Shown here one piece after another: positions 18,047 to 27,464 of a stretch of DNA of 47,063 nt. A model generated the notes under the pieces. That model was not told the DNA's origin and ran no database searches. It saw only the letters and a program-made list of their open reading frames with translations. This DNA comes from Janthinobacterium sp. UMAB-56 (lineage in GTDB: Bacteria > Pseudomonadota > Gammaproteobacteria > Burkholderiales > Burkholderiaceae_D): assembly GCF_900095265.1 (NCBI RefSeq), contig NZ_LT607652.1, positions 333,051 through 380,113 of the forward strand, written 5' to 3'. The position numbers and the translations under genes were made by a program. Positions within the stretch are counted from its first letter, which is position 1. Every line of letters starts with the position of its first letter.

Positions 18047-19234
18047 CTAATGCGCGGTGGCGGCGCGCAGGCGCTGCAGCTTGGCCGCGTACAGCCCGTG
18101 CTGGCTGGGCGTGGTGCTGTTATCCATCGCCAGTTCCAGCTGCTTGTCGGCCTGCGCCAGTTGGCCCATGCGCGCATAGGCTTGCGCCAGCCAGAAGTGG
18201 AATTCATGGTAGTAGGGGTCGCGCGCGATCTCGCGCTTGAACAGGCGCGCCGCTTCCTGGTAGTCGGCGTTTTCCATGGCGCGCTGGCCCAGGTTGAAAA
18301 AGTGGAAAGGCGGCTCGGGCTGCAGGGCCAGCAGTGTGCGCCGCAGCAGTTGCGCCTGGTCGGCGCGTCCCAGGCCATCGAGTGCCTGCGCCAGGTTGGA
18401 CAGCAGCACGGTATTCGATGGCGCGCGTTCGAGTGCGTAAGCGAGCGTGCGCCGCGCCGGTTCGATGTCGCCGTGGCGCAGCTGGATGATGCCCAGGGTA
18501 TTGAAGGCGCCCGCAAACGTGGGGTCTTGCAGGATGGCGGCGCGGGCCAGCCAGTAGGCTTGATCGAGCTCGCCGCTGGCCATGCTTTCGGCGGCGCGAT
18601 TGTTGAGGTACATGGCCAGGATGGTCGCCTCGCCGATTTGCAGCGTGCGCTGGCCGGTGAGGTCTTCGCCAGGCAGGAAGTCGATGAGCAGGATGGCATC
18701 GGCCTCGTAGCCGACGGTATTGCCGACGGGGCGGCGTTCCAGAGTGAGGTTGACGTGGCCGGCGACAAAATACATGCCGCTGCTGCGGCTCCAGCTTTCT
18801 TCTCCCAGGACCACCTGGTAGTGCACATCGAGTCCCATCTCCTTGGCCAGCGCGGCCGTCATCAGCACCAGCGACAGGCAATTGCCGCTGCGCGCGTCGA
18901 ACGCCTGGGCCGCCGTGCGCGTCATGGCGGCATCATATTCCAGCTGCAGCCCGGCGCGGTTGCGCAAGGCATCGGCGAGGGCGCGGCGGGGATTCTTGCC
19001 GCGTGCCTCGCGCGCGATATCGACACGCACGTAGTGCCGCATGGCCTCGCTCACGGCGAAGGCTTGTTGCGGCTCGACCGGCGCCGTCGGCGCAGCAAAG
19101 CTGGCATCGTTGAACAGGTCGGGCGGCGGTGGGGTGGCGGGTGCCGTGGCGCAGCCGGCAAGGGCTGCACACAGCAGCAAGGGGGACAGGAGGCCCAGGC
19201 ACAGCTGTTCGCTAATGCCGCTGACAGATTTCAT
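18047..19234 (-). CDS. TPR lipoprotein with transglutaminase-like segment
   Basis: A 395-residue predicted lipoprotein: the signal peptide ends in a lipobox with Cys28 (ALAGC). Residues about 80-200 resemble the transglutaminase-like fold, with FDARSGNCLSLVLMTAALA, where the Cys would be the nucleophile. From about 225 to the end there are TPR-like helical repeats (AFNTLGIIQLRHGDIEPARR, FHFWLAQAYARMGQLAQADK). I do not recognise a named orthologue. The ATG at 19234 has GGGAG seven bases upstream and gives the signal peptide, so I prefer it to earlier codons. It is convergent with hemW. Role unknown; envelope protein processing or assembly is possible. Confidence 0.8.
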   Translation of the reverse strand: MKSVSGISEQLCLGLLSPLLLCAALAGCATAPATPPPPDLFNDASFAAPTAPVEPQQAFAVSEAMRHYVRVDIAREARGKNPRRALADALRNRAGLQLEYDAAMTRTAAQAFDARSGNCLSLVLMTAALAKEMGLDVHYQVVLGEESWSRSSGMYFVAGHVNLTLERRPVGNTVGYEADAILLIDFLPGEDLTGQRTLQIGEATILAMYLNNRAAESMASGELDQAYWLARAAILQDPTFAGAFNTLGIIQLRHGDIEPARRTLAYALERAPSNTVLLSNLAQALDGLGRADQAQLLRRTLLALQPEPPFHFFNLGQRAMENADYQEAARLFKREIARDPYYHEFHFWLAQAYARMGQLAQADKQLELAMDNSTTPSQHGLYAAKLQRLRAATAH

Positions 19235-19363
19235 GTTCGTGCTCCCGCAGAACGATGTCAGGCGCAACACGTTTTGTTGCCGGTGGTGCGCCATGCCACC
19301 TGCAACAAGTATCCGCCCGCGTCGGGGTGCTGTCAAACCCTCTGAGCGGCCCTGTTGCCAGCC

Positions 19364-21082
19364 TTAAAACTCTTCCCAATCCTGCCCGCCAGCCACCTGC
19401 GCCTGGGGTTTGTGCGCAGCAGGCGCGCTCCTGGCCGCGATGCCTGGCTGCCTGGCGCTGCTATTTCTGGCCGCCGGCTTGGCCAGCGGGCGCGCCACCG
19501 GCCGCGCGCTGCGTGCCGGCGCTACCGTGGCCATGTGGTCGAGCTGGAAGCCGGCCGCCACTTGCGCCAGGCGCGCCGCCTGGTCCTGCATGCTTTCGGC
19601 GGCCGCCGCCGCTTCTTCCACCAGCGCCGCATTCTGCTGCGTCACCTGGTCCATCTGCGCGATGGCCTGGTTGACCTGGTCGATGCCCATGCTTTGCTCT
19701 GCGCTGGCGGCAGTGATTTCGGCCATGATGTCGGTGACTCTGCGCACGCTGTCGACCACTTCGCCCATGGTGTTGCCGGCCTGCTGCACCAGCCGCGTGC
19801 CGTTGTTGACCTGTTCCACCGAGTCGCCGATCAGGGTCTTGATTTCGCGCGCCGCCGCCGCCGAGCGTTGCGCCAGGCTGCGCACTTCCGTGGCGACGAC
19901 GGCAAAGCCGCGCCCCTGCTCGCCGGCCCTGGCCGCTTCGACGGCCGCGTTCAAGGCCAGGATATTTGTCTGGAAGGCGATGCCGTCGATGACGCCGATG
20001 ATGTCGACGATTTTTGTCGATGCCGTGTCGATGGCGCCCATGGTGTCGACCACCTGGCTGACGATGCTGCCGCCCCGTTCGGCCACGCCGGAGGCGGCCA
20101 CCGCCATCTGGTTGGCCTGGCGCGCATTGTCCGCATTTTGCTTCACGGTGCTGGTCAATTCTTCCATCGACGACGCCGTCTCTTCCAGCGAACTGGCCTG
20201 CTGCTCCGTGCGCGCCGACAGATCCTGGTTGCCGGCGGCGATTTCTCCCGACGCCGTGGCGATGGCATTGGTGCCCGTCTGCACTTCCGACACTACCTTG
20301 CGCAGCGCCTCGTTCATGCCCTGCAGGGCGCGCATCAAGTCGCCGATTTCATCGCTGGCGGGCGTGCCGAAATGCGTGCGCAAATCGCCGTCGGCCACCG
20401 TTTCGGCCACCTTCACGGCGGCCTTCAACGGCTGCGTGATCGAGCGCGTGATCAGCCATGCGCAGACGCTGCCAAGCGCCACCACCAGCACGCACAGGGT
20501 CAGCAACAGGGTGAAGCTGCGCTTGTTGGCCGCTTCTATTGCTTGCGCCGTGGCGTCGATGGCCTGGCGCTGCTGCGACAGCAGGGCCTTGACGTTGTTC
20601 TGGTACTTGGTGGCGGCGGGCGCAAAACTGTCGCGATAGGTGCTTTCCGCCAGCGCCGCGTTGCCGGCCTTGCGCGCATTCATCACCAGAGTCTTGGCAT
20701 CCTGGTACTTGACGCGCTCGGCAATGGACGCCTTGAAAATGCTTTTTTCCTCGTCGCTGTCGAGCAGCGCCTCAATTTTCTTCAGCAGTTCGCCGCCTTG
20801 TTTCGTGCTGTCGGCGATGGTGTCGGCGAACACGCTCGACAGGGTTTCATCGGTGCTCCTGGCGATCATCGAGGTGCGCGCGATGGCCGAGTAAATCAGC
20901 ACGTACCAGTCCGATACGAGGCGTTCCTTGGCCAGCGGTTTTTCCATCATTTGCCGCGTCGCTTCGGTATTCACGCGGGCGCTGTACAGCGCGTACGAGG
21001 TGGAGATCACGGACAGCAGCAGCACCAGCGCGAAGCCTGCAGCCAGACGCGTGCCGATACGAAGGTGGGAAAGGGCGTACAT
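19364..21082 (-). CDS. Methyl-accepting chemotaxis protein with CheR-binding C-terminus
   Basis: A 572-residue Tar-like receptor. Membrane segments lie at about 9-31 and 190-213. Between them is a helical periplasmic sensor domain of about 160 residues (four-helix bundle type). HAMP follows (about 210-265), then the signalling domain with the hairpin tip [28 protein letters not shown]. The chain ends in a Pro/Ala-rich linker and QDWEEF, which matches the xWxxF pentapeptide that tethers CheR and CheB, so this is likely a major, self-adapting receptor. AGGAG lies eight bases upstream of the ATG. The ligand is unknown. It stands alone, not in a che operon. Confidence 0.95.
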   Translation of the reverse strand: MYALSHLRIGTRLAAGFALVLLLSVISTSYALYSARVNTEATRQMMEKPLAKERLVSDWYVLIYSAIARTSMIARSTDETLSSVFADTIADSTKQGGELLKKIEALLDSDEEKSIFKASIAERVKYQDAKTLVMNARKAGNAALAESTYRDSFAPAATKYQNNVKALLSQQRQAIDATAQAIEAANKRSFTLLLTLCVLVVALGSVCAWLITRSITQPLKAAVKVAETVADGDLRTHFGTPASDEIGDLMRALQGMNEALRKVVSEVQTGTNAIATASGEIAAGNQDLSARTEQQASSLEETASSMEELTSTVKQNADNARQANQMAVAASGVAERGGSIVSQVVDTMGAIDTASTKIVDIIGVIDGIAFQTNILALNAAVEAARAGEQGRGFAVVATEVRSLAQRSAAAAREIKTLIGDSVEQVNNGTRLVQQAGNTMGEVVDSVRRVTDIMAEITAASAEQSMGIDQVNQAIAQMDQVTQQNAALVEEAAAAAESMQDQAARLAQVAAGFQLDHMATVAPARSARPVARPLAKPAARNSSARQPGIAARSAPAAHKPQAQVAGGQDWEEF

Positions 21083-21204
21083 GGTCTGAACTCCTGTCTC
21101 AAAGGGGTTGAGGGTTGCCTGTGCGACATAGTATGCACTGATAAGTGACCAAGAGGTAAGCGGAAAAATCGCCTGTACTGCTGAGTGTTGCAGCCACGCC
21201 CGTG

Positions 21205-22278
21205 CTACAGATCGCCCGCCTGGCGCAAGTCCGGCTGCTCGGCCCAGCGGGCGAAGGCGGCCGCCATGCGTTCGCTTTCCGCGATGGCGCGGCGCCAGTC
21301 GCGCATGCGCCCTGCGTGGTCTTGCCCGTAATGGGGAAAGTCGCGCCGGTCCGGCAGTTTGCCGTTGGGCAGGCTGGCCACGAAGGCGGGCGAGGGCGAG
21401 ACGAGGATCATGTTGGCGAGTGCACCGTCGCCGCTGCGCGCGCGGCGCCAGGGCATGGCCTTGTCCAGCCAGCCCGGCACGATATGGTCGGCAAAGTGCG
21501 GGTACAGCACCAGGTCCGGTTCGCGCTGGTAAGGCAGGTGCAGATGGTAGTCGACCAGGCCGCCATCCCAGTAGCGCCCGGGCGGTGCGCCGGCGATGTC
21601 CGTCACGGCGTCGAGCACCAGCGGGATGGAGCCGGAGGCCAGCAGCGCGTCGCGCAGGTTGTCCTGCGCCAGCGGCACGAAATGGGAATCAAAGGCGTCG
21701 AAGCGCGAGCGCAGCCAGCTGGCGCCATCCGGCCCGGCATGGAACACCGCGCGTTCCAGCGAGGCTGCCAGGCGCGCGCGCGCCACGGCGTTGCCGGCAG
21801 CCGCCAGCAGGAAGCCGCGCCGGTCGCGCCACTTGCCCGGCTGCGCCAGTGCGCCGATGCCGCGCACGGCCAGCACCGACAGGCTGTGGTGCGCATGCCG
21901 CAGCAATTGCGCATCCTGGCCATCGAGGACGGCATCGAGCAGGGCGCGGCAACTGCGGCTGACGTGCGCTGCCCCGGGTTTGTCGGGATAGCGCTGGCCC
22001 ACGTATTCGCGCACCAGGCGGCGTTGCGCGGCCACCGGGTCGGGGAACAGGGCGGCAGCCATGCGCCAGGCGCCGATCGAGGCGCCGACGAAGTGACGCG
22101 GACGCGGCGCCTGCGGCAGGAATTGGCCGAACAGCCAGCAATCGAGCTGGTGCAGGATCAAGCCTTTCGGTCCGCCCGCAGCGGCGGGGACGATGGCGAC
22201 GTCAAGCGCGCGCAGCCCATTTTCGGCGATGCGTGCCCGGGCGCGGCGGCCCAGGCGGATGGTGATCGGTGATTGCAT
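21205..22278 (-). CDS. Patatin-like phospholipase
   Basis: A 357-residue predicted lipid acyl hydrolase. The oxyanion loop AAAGGPKG is at about 32-39, the nucleophile elbow GASIG has S67, and the dyad aspartate is D238 in [10 protein letters not shown]. These are the full catalytic set of the patatin family. No signal peptide is seen, so it is probably cytoplasmic or exported by another route. I chose the ATG at 22276-22278 because the family fold starts soon after; an upstream frame to 22350 exists but looks non-coding. The Shine-Dalgarno sequence is weak. It is divergent from the lipoprotein gene at 22482. The substrate is unknown. Confidence 0.87.
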   Translation of the reverse strand: MQSPITIRLGRRARARIAENGLRALDVAIVPAAAGGPKGLILHQLDCWLFGQFLPQAPRPRHFVGASIGAWRMAAALFPDPVAAQRRLVREYVGQRYPDKPGAAHVSRSCRALLDAVLDGQDAQLLRHAHHSLSVLAVRGIGALAQPGKWRDRRGFLLAAAGNAVARARLAASLERAVFHAGPDGASWLRSRFDAFDSHFVPLAQDNLRDALLASGSIPLVLDAVTDIAGAPPGRYWDGGLVDYHLHLPYQREPDLVLYPHFADHIVPGWLDKAMPWRRARSGDGALANMILVSPSPAFVASLPNGKLPDRRDFPHYGQDHAGRMRDWRRAIAESERMAAAFARWAEQPDLRQAGDL

Positions 22279-22385
22279 GCGGAGTCGTTGGCGGCCTGTA
22301 GAAAGGTATTTTACCGTCAGCGCGGCGCCACGACACAGTCGTGCTCGCAATACGCGCAGTGTTGGTATTAATAAATTTCTTTAAG

Positions 22386-22411
22386 GCAACCATTCTCATG
22401 AGAAATGTTGC
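22386..22411. promoter_or_regulatory. 26-bp operator-like inverted repeat
   Basis: The arms GCAACCATTCTCA and TGAGAAATGTTGC are complementary at 11 of 13 positions, with a perfect TTCTCATGAGAA core. It lies between the divergent patatin and lipoprotein genes, 71 bases before the lipoprotein ATG. The size and symmetry fit a dimeric repressor site. The ATTCTCA/TGAGAA core recalls some Fur boxes but the arrangement is not the classic one, so the regulator is open. Confidence 0.5.
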
Positions 22412-22481
22412 ATAATATCGGACGTTGAATTTTTGGCATGTGCCAAGGATTCCTTATGTCTTGTTTTTTTATGGGAATGGT

Positions 22482-23342
22482 ATGCAACTGAATCACGCTT
22501 TTGTTTTGACCCTCATCGCCGCTTCCCTTGCCGCTTGTGGCGGCGGTAGTTCCTCCTCGCCTGCCGATGTCAAGGTGGCAGTGAATGCCGACAAGCCTGC
22601 CGATCCGGTGGCGCCGGTCGCGCCGGTCACGCCCGTCGTGCCGACGGCCACGGGCGAAAACACGGGCGCCGTCAGCGCGCGCTTTGTCAAGGGCGACAGT
22701 GCCCGCTTTGTCTTTGTGTCGATCGGCTTGCAGAGCAATGGCAAGGCCGGCACGCTGGTGCAGGACGCTTCGGGCGCCCTGAGCGACATCAACGGCATCG
22801 TCTTCACCGGCAATCCGGCGGTCACGCGCGAAATCAGCGGCGACGCGTCTTTTGCGCAGGGACGCTGGTTCAAGGGGACGTTTAGCAACGCCTTTGGCGC
22901 CACCAGCCTGACTGGCAATAACGCCAGCGCCCATTACGTTGTCTACAATTCCCTCGCTGCGCTGCCGGCCACCGGCACACCGACCTGCGATGCGGGTACA
23001 TTCACGGCACCCGCCTACATGGGTGGCGCCAGCGTCTCCCCGGCTGCCAACTTCGGCACGGCCAGCGGCACTGCCAGCGTGTCGTTCGATGCCTCCGGCG
23101 CCAAGGTCGTGCTGTCCATCGATACCAGCGCCGGTGGCAGCACGGGCAAGGTGAGCGCCTCGAGCAGCATGGCTTCGGCCGGGTCGAGCAGCATCGTTGG
23201 CGGCTACCTGTCGGGCGGCACGGGCGCGCAGCTGGTGCTGGCCGACGGCGGCGCTGGCCGCTATCTGCTGATCGCCGCCTACAAGGCGCAACTGGCAAAT
23301 GGCGCCAATTACCAGGGCGTGGCCACGTTCCGTTGCTCCTGA
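22482..23342 (+). CDS. Putative lipoprotein, function unknown
   Basis: A 286-residue protein with a lipoprotein signal peptide (lipobox SLAAC, Cys19) followed by a GGGSSSS linker and a Pro/Val-rich stretch. The remainder is rich in Gly, Ala, Ser and Thr with alternating hydrophobic residues, suggesting a beta-rich surface or outer-membrane fold. I recognise no domain. Two cysteines remain, near the middle (PTCDAGTF) and at the very end (FRCS), and could pair. The ATG at 22482 has GGGA upstream and gives the signal peptide; the TTG at 22425 does not. A 26-bp inverted repeat upstream suggests regulated expression, and a strong terminator follows. Confidence 0.8.
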   Translation: MQLNHAFVLTLIAASLAACGGGSSSSPADVKVAVNADKPADPVAPVAPVTPVVPTATGENTGAVSARFVKGDSARFVFVSIGLQSNGKAGTLVQDASGALSDINGIVFTGNPAVTREISGDASFAQGRWFKGTFSNAFGATSLTGNNASAHYVVYNSLAALPATGTPTCDAGTFTAPAYMGGASVSPAANFGTASGTASVSFDASGAKVVLSIDTSAGGSTGKVSASSSMASAGSSSIVGGYLSGGTGAQLVLADGGAGRYLLIAAYKAQLANGANYQGVATFRCS

Positions 23343-23350
23343 TCGTGCGG

Positions 23351-23400
23351 GCATGAAAAAAGCGGCGTCCGTGCAATGCACGGCGCCGCTTTTTTCATGC
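23351..23400. terminator. Bidirectional terminator
   Basis: A perfect 17-bp stem (23351-23367 with 23384-23400) contains AAAAAAGCGGCG and CGCCGCTTTTTT, so each strand has a GC stem followed by six T residues. It lies between the convergent lipoprotein and tal genes and serves both. Confidence 0.93.
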
Positions 23401-23409
23401 CCGTCGCAA

Positions 23410-24345
23410 TTAGCGCAACGCTGCGATCATCTGTTTCAGCTTGCCGGAATCGACGCAGAAGGCGCGAATGCCTTCGGCCAGTTTTTCCGTCGCCATCGCG
23501 TCTTCATTCATCATGAAGCGGAAGGCTTCTTCGTTCAGTGACATCTGCACGATGTTGGTCGATGGCGCCGCTTCGGCGCTCAGCTTGCGCTCCACCGGCG
23601 CCTCGCTGTCGGCCAGCTTTTGCAGCAGGTCGGGGCTGATGGTAAGCAGGTCGCAGCCGGCCAGTTCGAGGATTTGCGAGGTGTTGCGGAAGCTCGCGCC
23701 CATCACCTCGGTCTTGTAGCCGAACTTGCGGTAGTAATTGTAGATGCGGCGTACCGATTGCACGCCCGGGTCTTCCGCGCCGACGTAGTCGATGCCCGTC
23801 GATTTCTTGTACCAGTCGTAGATGCGGCCGACGAAGGGCGAAATGAGCTGTGCGCCCGCTTCGGCGCAGGCAATCGCCTGGGCCAGCGAGAACAGCAGGG
23901 TCATGTTGCAGCGGATGCCTTCCTTTTCCAGGATGGCGGCGGCGCGGATGCCTTCCCAGGTGGAGGCGATCTTGATCAGTACGCGCTCACGGGCAATGCC
24001 GGCGTTCGAATACAGGGCGATCAGGTCGCGGCCCTTGGCCACCGTGCCTTGCGTGTCGAACGACAGGCGTGCATCGACTTCGGTGGAGACGCGGCCGGGG
24101 ATGGTTTGCAGGATTTCCACGCCAAATGCGATCAGCAGGCGGTCGATGATTTCGGCGGTGGAGGCGTTCGGATGGTCGCGCACGGCCTTTTCCAGCAGCG
24201 GCTTGTATTCATCCTTTTGCACAGCCTTCAGGATCAACGACGGATTCGTCGTCGCATCGCGCGGCGTGTAAGCCTGGATCGATTGGAAGTCGCCGGTGTC
24301 GGCCACCACGGTAGTAAATTGCTTCAGTTGTTCGAGTTGGTTCAT
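23410..24345 (-). CDS. tal: Transaldolase
   Basis: A 311-residue TalB-type transaldolase that moves a three-carbon unit between sugar phosphates in the non-oxidative pentose phosphate pathway. It begins [20 protein letters not shown], then has [15 protein letters not shown]. The Schiff-base lysine is K125 in [14 protein letters not shown], with [13 protein letters not shown] before it and [10 protein letters not shown] later. The ATG at 24345 matches the family N-terminus; an upstream in-frame extension is not conserved-looking. It follows hexR and zwf on the same strand and is the last of that metabolic group. Confidence 0.96.
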   Translation of the reverse strand: MNQLEQLKQFTTVVADTGDFQSIQAYTPRDATTNPSLILKAVQKDEYKPLLEKAVRDHPNASTAEIIDRLLIAFGVEILQTIPGRVSTEVDARLSFDTQGTVAKGRDLIALYSNAGIARERVLIKIASTWEGIRAAAILEKEGIRCNMTLLFSLAQAIACAEAGAQLISPFVGRIYDWYKKSTGIDYVGAEDPGVQSVRRIYNYYRKFGYKTEVMGASFRNTSQILELAGCDLLTISPDLLQKLADSEAPVERKLSAEAAPSTNIVQMSLNEEAFRFMMNEDAMATEKLAEGIRAFCVDSGKLKQMIAALR

Positions 24346-24496
24346 GGCTGCACAGGAAAGAGTGAAAGGGCTTGCCAGGCTATTGTACATAATCCGGCCA
24401 GTCCGCCCGTGCTCTTTATTGTCATTGCTGCAAAGTGCCTGCCAAAACGTTCAGGGCAAGGAGGTGCAGCGCCGCCATGGACGCTTTTCAGGCGCT

Positions 24497-25351
24497 CTAT
24501 CCGATGAAGGAGTCGAACTGCATGTCGAATTCCTGCAGCGCTTTTTGCGCATTCTGCATTTTCTTGCGGAATTCAGGTCCACGCTGCAGGGCCAGGCCCA
24601 CGGCCAGTACGTCGATCACCACCAAGTAAGCCAGGCGCGCCGAAATCGGCGTGTAGGGGTCGGTGTTGAAGACCAGGTCGATCGGGATCAGCACCGTTGC
24701 CAGGTCGGCCAGCGGGGTGCCCGATGGGGCCAGCACGACGACGTCGGCACCGCCGCGGCGCGCCAGTTTCACGGAGCGCACCAGGGCAGGGCTGTTGCCG
24801 CGCTGCGAGATCGCCACCAGGCAGTCGCCGCCGCGCAGCAGGGCCGCGGCGATACTGTGGATGTTCGGATCGCTGTAAGCCACCGTCGGCACGCCCGAGC
24901 GGAAGAACTTGTGCTGCGCGTCGGCCGCCACGATGCCCGATGTGCCCTGGCCATAGAATTCGATCTTGCTGGCGCGCGACAGGATGTCGAGCGCGCGCTG
25001 GATCGCTTCCGGGTTCAGGTTGTTGCGCAGGTCGAGCAGGGTGTTGATCGAGCGGCTGCAGATTTTATTCACCAGGTCGGCCGCCAGGTCGTCCTGCGCC
25101 GGCTGTTCGTTCGCGCCCGGCATGGCCAGGGCCAGGCCTTGCGCCAGCTTCAGCTTGAATTCATGCCAGCCGTCATAGCCCAGCGTGCGGCAAAAGCGCA
25201 CCACGGTCGGTTCCGACACCTGTGCGCTTTTCGCCAGCGCCGTGATGTTCTGGCTGACCGTCTGGTTAGGCTGGTCAAGCACGGCCAGGGCGACCTTCTT
25301 CTCCGACTTGGAGAGCGAATCGAGCTGGGTGCGGATGGAGTCAAGCAGCAT
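24497..25351 (-). CDS. hexR: HexR-like transcriptional regulator (RpiR family)
   Basis: A 284-residue RpiR-type regulator. The N-terminal helix-turn-helix domain (1-77) contains LSKSEKKVALAVL and AQVSEPTVVRFCRTLGYDGWHEFKLKLA. The C-terminal SIS sugar-phosphate-binding domain (about 120-260) has IEFYGQGTSGIVAADAQHKF and LVAISQRGNSPALV. This arrangement, and its place beside zwf, fit HexR. In proteobacteria HexR responds to 2-keto-3-deoxy-6-phosphogluconate and controls Entner-Doudoroff genes. Four HexR-like boxes upstream of zwf, pgi and edd support the call. None was seen immediately before hexR itself, so it may be read from the zwf promoter. Confidence 0.9.
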   Translation of the reverse strand: MLLDSIRTQLDSLSKSEKKVALAVLDQPNQTVSQNITALAKSAQVSEPTVVRFCRTLGYDGWHEFKLKLAQGLALAMPGANEQPAQDDLAADLVNKICSRSINTLLDLRNNLNPEAIQRALDILSRASKIEFYGQGTSGIVAADAQHKFFRSGVPTVAYSDPNIHSIAAALLRGGDCLVAISQRGNSPALVRSVKLARRGGADVVVLAPSGTPLADLATVLIPIDLVFNTDPYTPISARLAYLVVIDVLAVGLALQRGPEFRKKMQNAQKALQEFDMQFDSFIG

Positions 25352-25398
25352 CAGGGTAGTCTTTTGGCTAGGTGTTCAGGAGTGGGAAGCAGGCGATT

Positions 25399-25422
25399 GG
25401 CCTGCCCATGCATGGGCAGGCC
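25399..25422. other. 24-bp perfect palindrome between zwf and hexR
   Basis: GGCCTGCCCATG is followed at once by its exact complement. It is the only strong structure in the 84-base gap between the zwf stop and the hexR start. There is no T run on the minus strand, so it is not a simple terminator. It could limit readthrough or stabilise the zwf mRNA end, letting the regulator be made at a lower level than the enzyme. Confidence 0.65.
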
Positions 25423-25435
25423 CTGGTCTTGCCTG

Positions 25436-26908
25436 TTAATCCTCTGGTAATGCTTCTTCACGCCACTGCAAGCCATCGCGGCCGATCAGGGCGCTGGCGG
25501 CTGCCGGGCCCCAGGTGCCGGCCGTGTAGGGAATCGGCGCACTGTCGTTCTGTTCCCAGCTGTCGAGTATCGGCTCGACCCATTCCCAGGCCGCTTCCAG
25601 TTCGTCGCCGCGCATAAACAGGGTCAGCTGGCCGCGCAGGACGTCGAGCAGCAGGCGCTCGTAGGCGTCCATGCGCGGCGTCTTGAACGATTCGCGGAAA
25701 TCGAGTTCCAGTTCCGCCGGTTTCAAGCGCATGCCGTCGCCCGGGGTCTTCGCCATCAGGTTCATGCGCAAGCCTTCGTCCGGCTGCAAACGGATCACCA
25801 GGCAGTTTGGCTGGAAGCTGGAGGTGGGCTGGTTGAAGATCGAATGCGGGATTTGCTTGAAGCGCACGACGATCTCGGCCAGGCTGTCGGCCATGCGCTT
25901 GCCTGTGCGCAGGTAGAACGGCACGCCGGCCCAGCGCCAGGTGTCGATTTCCGCCTTCAGCGCGACGAAGGTTTCAGTGCGCGAGTGTTCCGGCGCATCC
26001 GGCTCGTCGCGGTAGCTCGGCACGGTTGCGCCGTCGACGTGGCCGGCACGGTACTGGCCGCGCACGATGTTTTGCGCCAGGGTGGTGGGCGTGAATTTTT
26101 TCAGCGAGCGCAGCACTTGCAGTTTTTCATCGCGCACGGCGTCCGGCGCGATCGACGTCGGCGGTTCCATGGCGACAATGCACAGCAGTTGCAGCAAATG
26201 GTTTTGCAGCATGTCGCGCAAGGCGCCCGAGGTGTCGTAGTAACCCATGCGGTTGCCCACGCCCAGTTTCTCGGCGATGGTGATTTGCACGTCGGAAATC
26301 CATTCGCGGCGCCACAGTGGTTCGAACAGGATGTTGCCGAAGCGCAGGGCCAGCAAGTTCTGCACGGTTTCCTTGCCCAGGTAATGGTCGATACGGTAGA
26401 TCTGCGATTCCTGGAAGACCTTGCCCACTTCGGCGTTGATCTGCTTGGCGCTGGCCAGGTCGCGGCCCAGCGGCTTTTCCAGCACCACGCGCGAATTCGG
26501 CGTGACCAGGTCATTGTCTTCGAGGTTGTCGCAGATGAGGGCGAACAAATGCGGCGGCGTCGCCAGATAGTAGACGCGCGTCAGGTCGGCATCGCCGCGC
26601 AGCGCTTCGACCAGCGGCGCGTATGTGGCCGCATCGCTGGCATTGAGCGACACATACACGATGCGCGCGCAAAATTTGCTCCAGGTGGCGGCATTCAGGG
26701 TGCTGGCCTTGATGTGAGGGCGCGAGTTGGTCTCTACCATCTTCAGGAAAGCATCCTGGCCGCTGTCCTGGCGGCCCACACAGATGATGCGCGCCGTCGG
26801 CGGCAAATCGTTCGCGACGTCGCGCGCATACATTGCAGGCAACAACTTGCGCATTGCTAAATCGCCGCTGCCGCCAAACAGGACCAGGTCAAAATCGGTA
26901 AGTGCCAT
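25436..26908 (-). CDS. zwf: Glucose-6-phosphate 1-dehydrogenase
   Basis: A 490-residue enzyme that oxidises glucose-6-phosphate to 6-phosphogluconolactone, producing reduced cofactor. The Rossmann motif is VLFGGSGDLAMRKLLP near residues 9-24. The substrate signature RIDHYLGKETVQNLLALRF and FYLRTGKRM follow. The length is normal. The ATG at 26908 places the nucleotide motif at the usual distance from the N-terminus; an upstream TTG is unlikely. Neither has a good Shine-Dalgarno sequence. Two HexR-like boxes lie upstream (26995-27009 and 27027-27041), the nearer one beside a possible TATAGT -10 element. Confidence 0.96.
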   Translation of the reverse strand: MALTDFDLVLFGGSGDLAMRKLLPAMYARDVANDLPPTARIICVGRQDSGQDAFLKMVETNSRPHIKASTLNAATWSKFCARIVYVSLNASDAATYAPLVEALRGDADLTRVYYLATPPHLFALICDNLEDNDLVTPNSRVVLEKPLGRDLASAKQINAEVGKVFQESQIYRIDHYLGKETVQNLLALRFGNILFEPLWRREWISDVQITIAEKLGVGNRMGYYDTSGALRDMLQNHLLQLLCIVAMEPPTSIAPDAVRDEKLQVLRSLKKFTPTTLAQNIVRGQYRAGHVDGATVPSYRDEPDAPEHSRTETFVALKAEIDTWRWAGVPFYLRTGKRMADSLAEIVVRFKQIPHSIFNQPTSSFQPNCLVIRLQPDEGLRMNLMAKTPGDGMRLKPAELELDFRESFKTPRMDAYERLLLDVLRGQLTLFMRGDELEAAWEWVEPILDSWEQNDSAPIPYTAGTWGPAAASALIGRDGLQWREEALPED

Positions 26909-26994
26909 AAGTGAGTGTCGTCGCAAAAGTAAAAGGGCCGGAGCGGGGAGGAGGCCGACCGGAAGTGCCAGTCTGTCGCTACTATAATCGGTGG

Positions 26995-27009
26995 TGTAAA
27001 TTTACTACG
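26995..27009 (-). promoter_or_regulatory. HexR-like operator 1 upstream of zwf
   Basis: The minus strand reads CGTAGTAAATTTACA, 13 of 15 positions matching the palindromic HexR form TGTAGTAAAATTACA. It lies 86 bases before the zwf ATG and eight bases upstream of a possible TATAGT -10, so a bound repressor would cover the -35 region. Confidence 0.7.
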
Positions 27010-27026
27010 TAGAACGGGCAATTGCA

Positions 27027-27041
27027 AGAAATTTTACTACA
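27027..27041 (-). promoter_or_regulatory. HexR-like operator 2 upstream of zwf
   Basis: The minus strand reads TGTAGTAAAATTTCT, whose first 14 bases are identical to the box upstream of edd. Its centre is 32 bases (about three helical turns) from operator 1, so cooperative binding on one DNA face is possible. Confidence 0.7.
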
Positions 27042-27464
27042 TTTCATCCGCTGCCGTCGCAGTTTTGCCCGGTATGCATGCCAGCGGCGCGAGCATGGCC
27101 ATTATATGCCGTTCGCTGGCGCCGGCGCAGCGTTCTGCTTTTCATGGGCTGTTCAAAGTAACCATGGTTGCCAGGGAAATTTTCGCTTCTCTCCGTCACC
27201 ATTTGCGCTGTAGCAACAAGCAAATCAAGAAATGCTGTCAGTATCGCCGTTGGCAGCGTAAAGTAGCTTTGAAGAAAGTAAAAAAACGTATAATTCAAGC
27301 TCGAATCAATAGCAACTATTGGTTGTATTGGTTGTACTACACTGCACCGCTAGCGCCGGCCATGCCCCGAACCCGCCGTCCGACGTCCATGCGATGTGCA
27401 GTCCGCACTGCCCGTGGCATTCAGGGCAGGCGACTAACTTTACAAGACGGCTCAAGGGGACACA
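27042..27464. other. Long zwf-cheV intergenic region
   Basis: This is the largest stretch without a convincing gene. A TATAAT -10-like hexamer lies at 27289-27294 on the plus strand after an A-rich track, but no good -35 is seen at the usual distance; it is the best candidate for a cheV promoter. No sigma-28 element was found. Small ORFs on both strands lack ribosome sites and protein-like composition. A short tandem repeat GGTTGTA(T/C) occurs at 27321-27337. Confidence 0.5.

Noticed and set aside
19355..21148. Plus-strand ORF opposite the chemoreceptor
   Set aside because: It covers the receptor gene exactly, shows shadow-like composition and has no family signature.
27044..27298. Small minus-strand ORF in the zwf-cheV gap
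   Set aside because: No ribosome site, mixed composition, and overlap with the HexR-box region and another small frame; not supported as a gene.
27331..27341. TGTAGTACAAC as a fifth HexR box before cheV
   Set aside because: Only the TGTAGT half matches; the second half of the palindrome is missing.
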